This document shows positions 26,551-35,863 of a DNA stretch of 64,000 nucleotides, piece after piece. Below the pieces are notes generated by a model. It saw only the letters and a list, made by a program, of their open reading frames with translations, did no database searches and had not been told where the DNA came from. The first letter of the stretch is position 1. Each line of letters starts with the position of its first letter. The translations under genes and the position numbers were made by a program. Source of the stretch: Denitrovibrio sp. (GTDB lineage: Bacteria > Chrysiogenota > Deferribacteres > Deferribacterales > Geovibrionaceae); assembly GCA_002869185.1 (NCBI GenBank), contig PKTN01000005.1, positions 1 to 64,000 on the forward strand, given 5' to 3'.

Positions 26551-26631
26551 TTACTTCTTTTTAGACTTTTTCTTGTCTTTCTTTTTGTCTTTTTTCTTGC
26601 TTTCTTTTTTCTTATCTTTTTTCTTTGACAT
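26551..26631 (-). CDS. 26-residue lysine-triplet microprotein
   Basis: After Met-Ser, the protein is six KKK triplets separated by D, ES, D, D and S: 18 lysines in 26 residues. The start has an ideal site, TAGGAGG with 5-6 bases to ATG, and the ORF ends in TAA. Both AAA and AAG codons are used throughout, so this is not a simple poly-A tract. Such a protein could only be unfolded and would bind nucleic acid or other polyanions. It lies just outside attR, divergent from the small HTH-like gene at 26809, itself lysine-rich at its end. I know of no family; expression is unproven. Confidence 0.6.
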   Translation of the reverse strand: MSKKKDKKKESKKKDKKKDKKKSKKK

Positions 26632-26679
26632 GAGAGCCTCCTAAATATAGTTAGACACATTACTACTTTTTCTTACTAA

Positions 26680-26748
26680 TAGTAATATAATATAGTATAA
26701 AAGCATATTTTTAGCACCTTAGTCAATAGAGATTAGTAATATAATATA
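26680..26748. promoter_or_regulatory. Divergent control region with two 15-bp direct repeats
   Basis: TAGTAATATAATATA occurs exactly at 26680-26694 and 26734-26748. Each copy contains a TATAAT-type -10 box. The repeats lie between the lysine-triplet gene (minus) and the HTH-like gene (plus), so they could be promoters, operators, or both. Confidence 0.5.
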
Positions 26749-26808
26749 ACCACTTGATTATTACCGTTTCTTAAGTATTATTATGATATTGAAAATTAAG
26801 GACAAATT

Positions 26809-27087
26809 ATGACATTTATTGAATTTAAGAAATACCTGCTTGATATAGAAATGAGCCTGCCTAAGTTTTGCGAGCTTATAAAAGTGAGTGATAAAAATAT
26901 CCAGTCATATAAGAAAAAGGGGCAAGTACCCAACACCATCGCTGTTATTGTGGCTAGTTTTGTTGCTCTTAAGGAACAGGGGATAGATTTCAAAGATATT
27001 GTTGAATCACTACAGCTGGAAAAGAAAACAAAGGATGGTGGATTTAAAAAGAAGAAAGTGACTAAAGCAAAAAGCCTAGGCAACTAA
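26809..27087 (+). CDS. Small HTH-like protein with basic tail
   Basis: A 92-residue protein with AAGGA before the ATG. Residues 10-45 (LDIEMSLPKFCELIKVSDKNIQSYKKKGQVPNTIAVIV) read as a helix-turn-helix of the kind found in small phage-type repressors. Residues 72-90 are lysine-rich (KKTKDGGFKKKKVTKAK). It is divergent from the lysine-triplet gene, with a repeat-containing control region between them, so self-regulation is plausible. The HTH call is by pattern only. Confidence 0.55.
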   Translation: MTFIEFKKYLLDIEMSLPKFCELIKVSDKNIQSYKKKGQVPNTIAVIVASFVALKEQGIDFKDIVESLQLEKKTKDGGFKKKKVTKAKSLGN

Positions 27088-27114
27088 TTATATATACCAA
27101 CCATCCATTCGATA

Positions 27115-27507
27115 TTAATGTGTATGTAGATTTGTCATTATAGCTGTCAGCTTAGTAGCGTCGAGCGGACCTTCCTCTTTACCTGCCAAGTTTCCGTCGC
27201 CATCCATAACGATAAACCCCGGTCTCCTCACCTGTAGTTCAGCAGAGAGTTGCATAGCCTCTTTACCTTCATAGTACTTAACATTTATCTTTCTCTTCAT
27301 TATCTGCTCTACCTTAAGCAGTTCTGTCGCAGCAGAAGCTTTTGAGCTACCATCTGCAAGTAAAATACCGACTGCAAACCCCTTTGTTTTAGCAAAGCTT
27401 GCAAGTTTATTAAATGGTCTCTGACTCTTTTGATAGTCGGGTATAACCGCCAACATAGTCGTCACAATAATTCCGAGAATTACAATAAATGGTACCAATT
27501 TTTTCAT
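27115..27507 (-). CDS. Exported or membrane-anchored thioredoxin-fold-like protein
   Basis: A 130-residue protein with an N-terminal hydrophobic segment (LVPFIVILGIIVTTMLAVI) that is a signal anchor or signal peptide. The rest reads like a thioredoxin-type alpha/beta fold (VGILLADGSS, RRPGFIVMDGDGNLAGKEEGPL) but has no CXXC pair and no cysteine at all, so it is not a redox enzyme. The start at 27507 follows AGGAG; the upstream in-frame TTG is rejected. It may share a transcript with the DUF2059 gene upstream. Confidence 0.6.
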   Translation of the reverse strand: MKKLVPFIVILGIIVTTMLAVIPDYQKSQRPFNKLASFAKTKGFAVGILLADGSSKASAATELLKVEQIMKRKINVKYYEGKEAMQLSAELQVRRPGFIVMDGDGNLAGKEEGPLDATKLTAIMTNLHTH

Positions 27508-27540
27508 CTTCAACTCCTAAATAAATATATATATCCATGT

Positions 27541-28008
27541 CTATTTTTTAAACTGCTCTTCAAGCTCTACTTCGATAGCTATCTGCAAAAGTGTTTGTAT
27601 GGTGAGAGACTGCATCATCTTGTCATAAGCTGGCGTAAGGTCATTCTGTTTATTACGCATTTCTAAATAATTCTGACTGCTCATTGCACTTATGTATCTA
27701 GATATCTCATCAGCCGAATAGTTCTGCTTATAAAATGAATAAATTTTTGGTTTCATATATTCCCAATTAAATGAATCTACTATCTTTCCACTAACTCTAT
27801 CAGCTTTCGCCTTGTCCTTTTCTTTCATCTTAATAAGATTTGTCTGCATCATTTTTACAAGAGGCATATAGATAGAGGAGATTGTTGAATTATAGCTCTG
27901 CGCCATACCTGATAGTTTAAAATATTCATCAAGTTGTTTATCTGTAGGTGGGGTAGCAAAAGCAGGGATAGAAACTACAAGAATTATAAAAATAAGAAAT
28001 AAACGCAT
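27541..28008 (-). CDS. DUF2059 family periplasmic protein
   Basis: A 155-residue exported protein. A signal peptide (LFLIFIILVVSIPAFA) precedes a helical domain with the DUF2059 pattern YKQNYSADEISRYISAMSSQNYLEMRNKQNDLTPAY. The family is widespread in Proteobacteria and has no agreed function. The start at 28008 follows GAGG; the longer reading from 28026 is less likely because it would extend the signal peptide with charged residues. It lies 34 bp before the thioredoxin-like gene. Confidence 0.75.
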   Translation of the reverse strand: MRLFLIFIILVVSIPAFATPPTDKQLDEYFKLSGMAQSYNSTISSIYMPLVKMMQTNLIKMKEKDKAKADRVSGKIVDSFNWEYMKPKIYSFYKQNYSADEISRYISAMSSQNYLEMRNKQNDLTPAYDKMMQSLTIQTLLQIAIEVELEEQFKK

Positions 28009-28120
28009 GTATTTAACCTCTTCCATAATATTGTATAAATATACACGTGAAAATGGAAAAAGCTATATGCTTTGGATATATTAAGATAATTTACAAAAGA
28101 TACTGAGCCTTAATTAGGGC

Positions 28121-28354
28121 TTAATCTCTCTTTTGCTGCTTAAAGAAATCTATAAACGAGACAATATTTTCTTTCTTCGTAGCTTCAATATTCTCATTCA
28201 GGATAGCTTCATAGACCTCTTTACGGTGGACGCTCACATCCCTGGGGGCGTCTATACCGATCTTTACACTTCGTCCGGAAACGTCAACGATTTTGACTTC
28301 TATGCCGTCTCCGATTATTATGCTTTCGTTTATCTTCCTTGATAATACAAGCAT
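28121..28354 (-). CDS. csrA: Carbon storage regulator
   Basis: A 77-residue RNA-binding protein that represses translation of target mRNAs such as flagellin by covering GGA motifs. The family core is intact: [25 protein letters not shown], then [17 protein letters not shown]. The C-terminal extension of about 15 residues is typical of CsrA in bacteria that also have FliW. It starts 2 bp after fliW ends, as the last gene of the flgM-flgN-flgK-flgL-fliW-csrA unit, so it rises with late flagellar genes and is held by FliW. Confidence 0.97.
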   Translation of the reverse strand: MLVLSRKINESIIIGDGIEVKIVDVSGRSVKIGIDAPRDVSVHRKEVYEAILNENIEATKKENIVSFIDFFKQQKRD

Positions 28355-28356
28355 CC

Positions 28357-28833
28357 TTAATCCTGTTTTGGAAATAGTGGAGACTTAATCTGCCACTTAT
28401 CGTCTTCCAATATAATTTGTTTTGCTAGCTTCTTCTCCATATTCAGAGCGAGAGGGGCGCGCAAGTTTACTGTGGCATTCTTAGGTTGATCTGGGACAAC
28501 AACTATTCCAAAAAGTTTAATATCCTTTTCACCTTCAGCTCCTAAGATTTTTAACTCTCTCTTATTTAGAGTAGGTTTATAATATGGAAAGAAGATATCT
28601 GGCTCTACCAGTATAAAGCAAATATTTACATCTTGCACCGACTGAAACCAGAGGAATGGGTAAGACTTATCATTTGAGATAAGTATAAAATCGCTCAGAT
28701 CAGGAAATCCAAGAACTGGTGCAGACAAAGTTATTATATCTGTCTCCGCAAATTCAATTTCCCCGAGTTTGCCTGATACAATTTTTCGGGTTTCCATTGT
28801 TTCCTCACATTTTTTTACTGAGTTAGCACTCAT
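28357..28833 (-). CDS. fliW: Flagellar assembly factor FliW
   Basis: A 158-residue cytoplasmic protein that binds CsrA and flagellin in turn, releasing CsrA when flagellin is scarce. The family features [20 protein letters not shown] and NLRAPLALN are present. The start follows AGGAGAG, 18 bp after flgL; an in-frame ATG 12 codons later begins at the conserved part but lacks such a site. The tight linkage to csrA (2 bp) supports the partner-switch role. Confidence 0.95.
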   Translation of the reverse strand: MSANSVKKCEETMETRKIVSGKLGEIEFAETDIITLSAPVLGFPDLSDFILISNDKSYPFLWFQSVQDVNICFILVEPDIFFPYYKPTLNKRELKILGAEGEKDIKLFGIVVVPDQPKNATVNLRAPLALNMEKKLAKQIILEDDKWQIKSPLFPKQD

Positions 28834-28850
28834 GTTGCTCTCCTATATCT

Positions 28851-31800
28851 CTACAGATAATTCATAAGACTTATCTGGAGTATCTGTGCTGTGGAGCTAA
28901 GAGCGGCTTGATAAACCGTCTGAGCTACCTGAAAATCTGTTGTGGCTCTCGCCTGATCAACAGTTGTAGAACCTGTATATTCTGCCTTAAGTGAATCATT
29001 CATCGTAATCAGTGATTCGTTGAATGCTATGGCTGATTCTGCTCTATTTTGTCTGTTACCTACTGTTGTGAGCGCAACGTGGATCTGCGACTCTGCTTTT
29101 TCCATCACAGGGAGTTCATAAGATATCCCTGAACCAACAGCTACTGAATAGCTATCAGTTGCATAAAGGTAACCAGCATCGTAATGATGATAAATACCGT
29201 CTGTCACATAGTACTGCTCATTCGCTGTATCAAGCGTATAGTTGCTTACCAAATCTCCAGCACTTCCAGTAACTTTTAGTTTGGCGATGTCACCACCTTT
29301 TTCTATACCAAAAGTACCTTCGTAATCTCCGGAAACGTGCATTGAGTTGATGGTGGTGTCGTCAAAATGAAACCCCATCTTGTCTTCACCAATCTTTATA
29401 CAGCTTATGCCTGTCAGACCACCATTCGTCAGTTGAGTATTGATATTGTCAATCAAATCTTCAAGTGACTGAAAATTTTCTCTATCTACAACAATATTCG
29501 CCGTTTGGTCAGCTCCGTCGTTATACCTGAAAGTTAGCGTTCTCGATGCAATATCCTTCTCACTAACATCCAATGTCGGTCTATATGGCGACTTTATCGT
29601 ATCATCAGGGATGAGTTGATAGAACCCGAGGGCTCCCGCTTCATCACCAGATACTACTATATCGTCTACTGTGCCATAATTCTTAAATATTATTGTTCCA
29701 TTGGCATTTAATTCTGCAACTACGGAGTTGGTTCCTAGTCCATTAGCAGGGGTTGTAAGCCCAGCTGGAAGGTTAACAGAGAGCTGTGCATTTACTACAC
29801 TAAGTATCGCATTACTGTCTGCATAATTACCAGCAGGTACACTCACATTCACTGATGTATCCCAACCTGTTCCAGGAACATGATAGTTTACATCTAGAGT
29901 CGCGTTCGCTGTAAATGAAAGCTCAGGTAGTTGTTTACTCATAATAGGGCTATCCACCTGACCAAAGACAAAAGCTGTCTCTGTTGAATTGTAGTTCAGT
30001 GATATTTCAGTATTTCCAGACCCTGAATCTATCCTTAACCTACCTTCGTCATTATAAGCTTGTACTCCAAGTTGCTGGAGTGAGAAATCAGAGTTAATCT
30101 GATTTACTATATTATCAATAAGTACTGTACCATTAGCAGAATAACTAGAAGCCGGGATAGAATAATTCTTAAGGGTTATCTCTGGTGTTGTCTGATCAGA
30201 TTTAAGCATTAAATCTATATCAATATCTATATCAGCATAATTTCCTACTGTTTCAGAAACCCAGTATTGCTCTGATTGGATATAGAATTCAGACTTATCA
30301 CCGTAATATTCAACTTCAAAATTCAGTTCGTCGTTATAGTTACCTCTAAACTCTCCGTCAAAATACGGAACAGCCGTAGAGTTTAAGTCTGTATCAACCC
30401 ACGCACTAGGAGCAGCGATACCTGAATCTGGGATATTTTTATCTAAAGCTTCGTATAAGTTTTTAAGTGACCTAAAAACGTCAACATTTTCACCCTCTTC
30501 AACAACGTTAAGATCTCCAAAACTCAAGTTTGAAAACTCTGTTAAGTCAACACTGAAAGAAGTCGAAGCTGTGATCTCTCCAAGTACAATACTCACTCCT
30601 TGAGTAAGATATATTTCCTCTCCGTTATAAGAAGATGCGGAGAGCGGGTTAGCACTATTATCAACGATAAGATTACCATTTGAATCTGTCACTTGCAGTG
30701 TGATATTCGCTGATACAATGACATCTACTGACCACTGCTCAGCAGCAGACCCAGAATAACGACCAGTTAATATTATATTAGGATCAAGCATAGGGTAACC
30801 CACACCTGTATTCTTCTCATCAATGCTAAATGTAAGTTTACTACTTCCACTTCTTAAATCCTGAATTTGCACTTTACCATCTACGATAGACGCATCTACT
30901 GCATTATCATACAGGTCCTCGACGAACGTTAGCATATCACTAATCCTTTGTTCATCAGCGATAGGATATCCAGTACCTTTAGCATTATCATACTCATATG
31001 CTGTAGCACCACCTGAGTCGTCTCTTGTAGCTAGGAATGTATCTTTAGTATAATTCTGATTAGTCAGAGTGAACGTAACTTTATAATCAGAGTTCGTCCC
31101 TGCTCCGACCCTTGCATATACGTCAAAACCTAGACCCTCATCTATAAGTGACTGATTAATCTTGTCTTCTATATCTTGAGCTGTGTCACCTGTTACAGCA
31201 GAAAACTCTATAGTTTCACCGTTCACGTAATAGGTATGTATTGTTCCACTAGCTGAAGCTGTTATTGCTAAGTCATCGTGTACTGTCTGAACAGGTCCAT
31301 GATAGTTATCGAATGCAAGATCAAAGGTCGTATCACTACCTGTTGCAGTTATCGTAGTAGTCTTAAATCCGAGTGCATTATACTCAGAGCCAGTTACCTG
31401 TAGCTGAACACCATCACCTGCTCTAGTGGTCATAAACATCAGCTTATCACCATCATTTATAGCAGTAATTTCACCACCCAGCCCTTGATTCTGCAAGTGT
31501 CTATTAACGTTAAAGATGACCTCATCCATATCGTCATAGCCCTTCTTATCCATTTCAATATCATACTGTTTGCCAGCATATGTGATTGTAATAGTTCTTT
31601 GATCGACAGTAGCATTAGACATGTCTAGTTTTACATTCTCTGGACTTGTTATACGAGCGACTCCGATCTTATAACCATTATGGTCTGTTCCGGAAAAAAC
31701 AACAGAATCAGCTGTGGAGATATTTGCACCATCCATACTGGAAAAGAGTGTTGTCTCCGAGATAGGTAATCCGTTTATAGTATTAGACATAGTTCCTAGG

Positions 31801-32711
31801 ACAGTTCTATATGTCTCCATAAAGATATCTTGACCAGAAACATTTATTGTTACATCTTGGTTTGCACCGATCTTAGACTGAATCTCACCATCATCACCAA
31901 TAAATCTAATGTCATCACCAGGAGTATAGTTAAATGACATTTGAAGTGATTGTCCATCAATCATATTATCTGGAAGTTTTATACCAACACCTCTACCAGT
32001 ACTTATGACCTGCCCAGGCACAAAGCTAGTTGTAAGGATATCGGATGTAAGGTTCCCATTCTCTGTTGTCTCATCACTACCATTACTATCAATTATTACG
32101 TTTTTATTCTGAGAATCGACCATACTAACATACACAACACCATTAACGGCAGTTGCTGTTGCAGTATATGAGCCTTCTGCAAGATCAGGCATATCACCAT
32201 ATAACCTTGAAGTAAAAGCCTCTGCTCCATCAAGGTTAGAAATAACAGAGGTAACCATCCTTTCTCCAGAGGTAAATGGAGGATCTTCAGTTTCAAATCC
32301 ACCAAAAATGTATCTGTCCATATACTGAGAGTTTCCAATATCTATCATCTCTTGATAAATATTCAGAACTTCACCAGCGATAGCTTTTCTACTATCGGCA
32401 TCTTGAGAGTCATTTATACCCTGGATGGCAAGCTCGTCTTTTGCTCTTGAAAGGATTTTAGATGCGTTCTGTAGTTCACTATCTTCGTTATTTATCCATA
32501 TTAATTCATTATCTGCATTTCTATTATATTGAGTAGCGTCATCAACAGATCGTTGGATGTTATATGCTGTCAGGTAGTTAACTGGGTCATCTTCTGGATT
32601 AAGAAGATTTCGCCCTTTATAAACCTGCTCATTCGCTCTGACAAGAGTATTCAGGGAGTGGTTAACACCATTCAAATATTTCATTGTCATATAATTATAT
32701 GTAATTCTCAT
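28851..32711 (-). CDS. flgL: Flagellar hook-filament junction protein FlgL, giant variant
   Basis: The ends are standard HAP3: N-terminus MRITYNYMTMKYLNGVNHSLN with NPEDDPVNY, and C-terminus QVAQTVYQAALSSTAQILQISLMNYL. Between them lies an insert of about 900 residues, giving 1286 residues against 300-500 in most bacteria. The insert contains about five copies of a unit resembling the flagellin hook IN motif, near residues 370-443, 492-535, 845-893, 953-1028 and 1055-1103, each with an INxxL helix then a strand pair. These would sit on the outside of the junction. Its ATG follows flgK by 22 bp. Confidence 0.93.
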   Translation of the reverse strand: MRITYNYMTMKYLNGVNHSLNTLVRANEQVYKGRNLLNPEDDPVNYLTAYNIQRSVDDATQYNRNADNELIWINNEDSELQNASKILSRAKDELAIQGINDSQDADSRKAIAGEVLNIYQEMIDIGNSQYMDRYIFGGFETEDPPFTSGERMVTSVISNLDGAEAFTSRLYGDMPDLAEGSYTATATAVNGVVYVSMVDSQNKNVIIDSNGSDETTENGNLTSDILTTSFVPGQVISTGRGVGIKLPDNMIDGQSLQMSFNYTPGDDIRFIGDDGEIQSKIGANQDVTINVSGQDIFMETYRTVLGTMSNTINGLPISETTLFSSMDGANISTADSVVFSGTDHNGYKIGVARITSPENVKLDMSNATVDQRTITITYAGKQYDIEMDKKGYDDMDEVIFNVNRHLQNQGLGGEITAINDGDKLMFMTTRAGDGVQLQVTGSEYNALGFKTTTITATGSDTTFDLAFDNYHGPVQTVHDDLAITASASGTIHTYYVNGETIEFSAVTGDTAQDIEDKINQSLIDEGLGFDVYARVGAGTNSDYKVTFTLTNQNYTKDTFLATRDDSGGATAYEYDNAKGTGYPIADEQRISDMLTFVEDLYDNAVDASIVDGKVQIQDLRSGSSKLTFSIDEKNTGVGYPMLDPNIILTGRYSGSAAEQWSVDVIVSANITLQVTDSNGNLIVDNSANPLSASSYNGEEIYLTQGVSIVLGEITASTSFSVDLTEFSNLSFGDLNVVEEGENVDVFRSLKNLYEALDKNIPDSGIAAPSAWVDTDLNSTAVPYFDGEFRGNYNDELNFEVEYYGDKSEFYIQSEQYWVSETVGNYADIDIDIDLMLKSDQTTPEITLKNYSIPASSYSANGTVLIDNIVNQINSDFSLQQLGVQAYNDEGRLRIDSGSGNTEISLNYNSTETAFVFGQVDSPIMSKQLPELSFTANATLDVNYHVPGTGWDTSVNVSVPAGNYADSNAILSVVNAQLSVNLPAGLTTPANGLGTNSVVAELNANGTIIFKNYGTVDDIVVSGDEAGALGFYQLIPDDTIKSPYRPTLDVSEKDIASRTLTFRYNDGADQTANIVVDRENFQSLEDLIDNINTQLTNGGLTGISCIKIGEDKMGFHFDDTTINSMHVSGDYEGTFGIEKGGDIAKLKVTGSAGDLVSNYTLDTANEQYYVTDGIYHHYDAGYLYATDSYSVAVGSGISYELPVMEKAESQIHVALTTVGNRQNRAESAIAFNESLITMNDSLKAEYTGSTTVDQARATTDFQVAQTVYQAALSSTAQILQISLMNYL

Positions 32712-32733
32712 ATCATTATCCCCTTAGCTACCC

Positions 32734-34479
32734 TTAAGCCCCTAGACCATTGACAAGAGTTGCAAGCATCTCATCTATTGTTGTGATAAACCTAGAACTA
32801 GCCTCAAATGCTCTTTGGAATTTCATAAGATTTGTCATCTCTTCATCCATAGAAACACCTCTTATCTCTTCTAGCTTCAAAGACAACTGACTAATAGCCT
32901 GCTCCTTTGTCGAAACATAAGTATCAGCTTTAGATTTGTCACTACCGATACTTGCTACAAAAAATGAGTAAAACTCATCAATAGTAATATCCTGTTCATT
33001 TATTAGATTCTGCCCCTTAAGGTTAGATATTTTGGCAGCATTCTCGTTATCACCAGGAGCACCACTTGCTGATGCAGCAATGAAACTACTGTTATCTTGA
33101 ATGATAGTAGAAACACCAATATTAGAGGCATCGCTACCTGAGAAGAAACCATAAGTCCCTGAAGCTACGAGAAAATTAGATGTATCTTCAGAGAACGTAA
33201 AGTCATAACCTGATCCAGCTGTTATCTTTATAGAGTTATTTACAGATATTGATGCCTGAATCATTCCACCATTTGGGTTACCATCAGCAGAAGATATTTT
33301 GGTAATTATCGAGTTCATATTATCTATGTCTGGGTCGATCTCTATATCAAGATCGTTTACTTTTGTCCCTGATTCGTTGTAGATAGATATTCTAAGAGTA
33401 CCTGCATTTACAGTAAGAGGAAGAGCGCCTGCAGGTTCGTTAAATGTATATGTAGGGTTTGTCACACCATTTGATGATGAAATCTGAGTAAGCCTATTAG
33501 TCCCCTGACCAACAGAGTGTATCCTGTTTGTCTCTTCAATAAGTGTGGTTGCAAGAGAGTTAAGTGTGTCCTTATACCCTTCTATCAGATCATCACGGTT
33601 ATACATTTCTCCAGCAATACTTCCACTTTTAAAAGCAGTAGTAATGTTAACCCTATCCCGATCTTGATCTTTAGTTCCCCAATAAATCTCTACATTCGGG
33701 TTATCTACGGATGCCTTTTCTGCAGAAATATTGAATACAACCCCTTCATCAACGAGGGCATTACCACTAACGTATACAGCCACCTGTCCAGAGGTCCGCT
33801 CGTTAACAGTAATATTTGTAATCTCAGCTAATCTATTTAGGAGAACCTGTCTTTGATCTCTAAAATCGTTTGCAATCTCTCCACCAGCTTCACTCTGTGC
33901 GATATTTTTATTAAGGTATGCGATATTGTCAGATATCTGATTTATCTCGTCAACATACTCTATGATGACAGTGTTACTCTCTTCTTTAATACTCTGTAAA
34001 GCATTATAGCTACTTTGAATTTTCTCAGAGAGCATAGATGCTTTTTCTATAAGAGTTTCACGTTTAATAAGTGCTTCGTCAGACTGGTCTGGGGCTGTAT
34101 TGGCAAGATCACTCCATGCATCAAAATATTCTTGCATAGACTCACCAAGACCTGACCCATCTTCAAGCTCGTTAAAATATACCTCTACCTTAGAAAGAGA
34201 GAGTTGCATAGACTCGTAATATTGTAAATCTGACGTTTCATCCCTAATAGTAGATGCCATAAGATCGTCATATATTCTTTCAACTGAATCAACGTTAACA
34301 CCACGACCGAATATAACATTACCTCTAACTGATGGATCCATGGTTTCAAGCGTTACTCTTTGTCTTGAGTAGCCTTCTGTATTCACGTTAGCGATGTTGT
34401 GACCAGTTACATCGATCCCCGCCTGCGAAGCGTAAAGACCAGACACACCAGTCGAAAAAATATGCATTAAGTTAGACAT
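32734..34479 (-). CDS. flgK: Flagellar hook-associated protein 1 FlgK
   Basis: A 581-residue protein that caps the hook and joins it to FlgL and the filament. N-terminus HIFSTGVSGLYASQAGIDVTGHNIANVNTEGYSRQRV is the conserved rod/hook signature, and C-terminus MTNLMKFQRAFEASSRFITTIDEMLATLVNGLG is the matching helix. Length is near normal. The start has GGAGG. It lies 27 bp after flgN, its likely chaperone. Confidence 0.97.
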   Translation of the reverse strand: MSNLMHIFSTGVSGLYASQAGIDVTGHNIANVNTEGYSRQRVTLETMDPSVRGNVIFGRGVNVDSVERIYDDLMASTIRDETSDLQYYESMQLSLSKVEVYFNELEDGSGLGESMQEYFDAWSDLANTAPDQSDEALIKRETLIEKASMLSEKIQSSYNALQSIKEESNTVIIEYVDEINQISDNIAYLNKNIAQSEAGGEIANDFRDQRQVLLNRLAEITNITVNERTSGQVAVYVSGNALVDEGVVFNISAEKASVDNPNVEIYWGTKDQDRDRVNITTAFKSGSIAGEMYNRDDLIEGYKDTLNSLATTLIEETNRIHSVGQGTNRLTQISSSNGVTNPTYTFNEPAGALPLTVNAGTLRISIYNESGTKVNDLDIEIDPDIDNMNSIITKISSADGNPNGGMIQASISVNNSIKITAGSGYDFTFSEDTSNFLVASGTYGFFSGSDASNIGVSTIIQDNSSFIAASASGAPGDNENAAKISNLKGQNLINEQDITIDEFYSFFVASIGSDKSKADTYVSTKEQAISQLSLKLEEIRGVSMDEEMTNLMKFQRAFEASSRFITTIDEMLATLVNGLGA

Positions 34480-34506
34480 ATAAAGCCTCCGGCAATAATT
34501 GCCACA

Positions 34507-34986
34507 TTAGCCTGTTCTGCTGATAGTTGATGTTCTGGCCTGTGAATAGCCTTTATTGATACCATAGGTGTTAGTACCAGCTATCCCTAGCTTGCTGAAA
34601 ACGCCATCTATCAGTGAGATATTAGTTTTGTATAGAATTTTGAGTGACAAATTTAGCTCGCTTATATCGCGAACAACCAAGATAAGGTTATTGCGTACTT
34701 CGTGGAGCTCTTCTGAATATTCACCAGCATGAGAATCAGCTATATCAAGAACTTTAAGCCCTTCAACGCCTGTCTCTTTCTCAACCTTCTTTAGACATTT
34801 CCTGAACGCTTCATCAAGAATCTTCTCTTTATATGCAAGTGTATCTTTCTTTTTGACAAGGTCGATTGTTTTTTCTGCATCCCAAGTAACAACGCACTCT
34901 TTCTCAGCCTCGAGAATGTCTCTCATCTCTGAGTAAAGGGTTTCTTGTGATTTAAGAATTTCGATTAAATCTTTAACGCTTTCCAT
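34507..34986 (-). CDS. flgN: FlgN-type flagellar export chaperone
   Basis: A 159-residue helical cytoplasmic protein (LIEILKSQETLYSEMRDILEAEKECVVTWDAEKTIDLVKKKDTLAYKEKIL) matching the FlgN family, which escorts FlgK and FlgL to the export gate. GGAGG lies 6 bases before the ATG. It is placed between flgM and flgK as in many bacteria. The sequence is weakly conserved, so context carries much of the call. Confidence 0.85.
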   Translation of the reverse strand: MESVKDLIEILKSQETLYSEMRDILEAEKECVVTWDAEKTIDLVKKKDTLAYKEKILDEAFRKCLKKVEKETGVEGLKVLDIADSHAGEYSEELHEVRNNLILVVRDISELNLSLKILYKTNISLIDGVFSKLGIAGTNTYGINKGYSQARTSTISRTG

Positions 34987-35060
34987 CTCATACCTCCGAG
35001 TATTTCGGCAGTAATGAGAAACAGGTTATAAATTATTAAATAGGTTTGAAAAAAGTTATT

Positions 35061-35360
35061 TTAGAAAAGGTCGTCAATTGCAGTTTGAACGATTTTTTCA
35101 GCAACATCTCTGCCTGATACATCGTACTGACCACTTTCGATCTTGACCTTGAGCTCTTGAACAAGCTCAACTCTAATTTCTGGAGCACCTTTGAGGCTTT
35201 CTTTAATGTTAGCCACATCTTTAGCGCCGCTAGAGAGTGATACTTTATCACTGCTAGAACTGTCACTAGAGCCTACAGATGATGATTTCTCATCCTTCTT
35301 TTTGGCTGATGTGTCTTTCAGTCTGTTAAGATCAAATTTGAATTTGTCGTCAATTCTCAT
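35061..35360 (-). CDS. flgM: Anti-sigma-28 factor FlgM
   Basis: A 99-residue protein with a disordered, Ser- and Lys-rich N-terminal half (KKDEKSSSVGSSDSSSSDKVSLSSGAKDV) and a helical C-terminus (RVELVQELKVKIESGQYDVSGRDVAEKIVQTAI), the FlgM signature. It holds sigma-28 until the hook is finished, then is exported. A sigma-28-like promoter (35385-35411) lies 25 bp upstream, giving autogenous control. Confidence 0.93.
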   Translation of the reverse strand: MRIDDKFKFDLNRLKDTSAKKKDEKSSSVGSSDSSSSDKVSLSSGAKDVANIKESLKGAPEIRVELVQELKVKIESGQYDVSGRDVAEKIVQTAIDDLF

Positions 35361-35384
35361 CTTAGTGCCTCCGGTACATCTAGA

Positions 35385-35411
35385 TAATCGTTCACTTTCT
35401 AAAAAACTTTA
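35385..35411 (-). promoter_or_regulatory. Sigma-28 (FliA) promoter of flgM-flgN-flgK-flgL-fliW-csrA
   Basis: On the minus strand a perfect TAAAGTTT is followed after 11 bases by AACGATTA, which keeps the CGAT core of GCCGATAA. It lies 25 bp before flgM, in the only gap of more than 100 bp in this part of the cluster. Confidence 0.7.
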
Positions 35412-35467
35412 GCAGTTTTTATCTAGTTGTTCCAGTTTTAATTACTTTTCTTTCCTACTTCCTGTTC

Positions 35468-35863
35468 TCATAGTTTCTCATTTATAGAAGAAGCAACATT
35501 CGTGCCATTCATTTTGCTTTGTAAATCAAGGAATTGGCTTGAAGTGCCTATACTGTTTTTTCCACCTGGGAAATTATTACCATCGACTCCATGTAAATGC
35601 TTGCTCATAGAGTCATACAACATTTTCGAGAGTCCCATACCTTCGCCCTCTGAAGACTGTTTAGCAATCTCCGTATCCATCATCTCTGTAAATATCTCTT
35701 CACCCATGCCTTTTTTAATCAAACCACCATCCTGAGTAGCCTCTCTCATAGATGCGAACATCTTGGCCATAAATAGTGCTTCAAATTCTTGGCATGCTTT
35801 TTCTAATCTTTTACTTTCGTTTTTTGTGTAATTAAGGTCTGAACTTATAGCTTCTGTATACAT
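35468..35863 (-). CDS. flgJ: Rod-binding/rod-assembly protein FlgJ (N-terminal type)
   Basis: A 131-residue protein with the rod-binding domain only (LEKACQEFEALFMAKMFASMREA, GEEIFTEMMDTEIAKQSSEGEGMGLSKML). The muramidase domain found in FlgJ of gamma-proteobacteria is absent, so peptidoglycan opening for the rod must rely on another enzyme. The ATG overlaps the flgI stop as TAATG. It ends the first flagellar unit, followed by the sigma-28 promoter gap. Confidence 0.93.
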   Translation of the reverse strand: MYTEAISSDLNYTKNESKRLEKACQEFEALFMAKMFASMREATQDGGLIKKGMGEEIFTEMMDTEIAKQSSEGEGMGLSKMLYDSMSKHLHGVDGNNFPGGKNSIGTSSQFLDLQSKMNGTNVASSINEKL

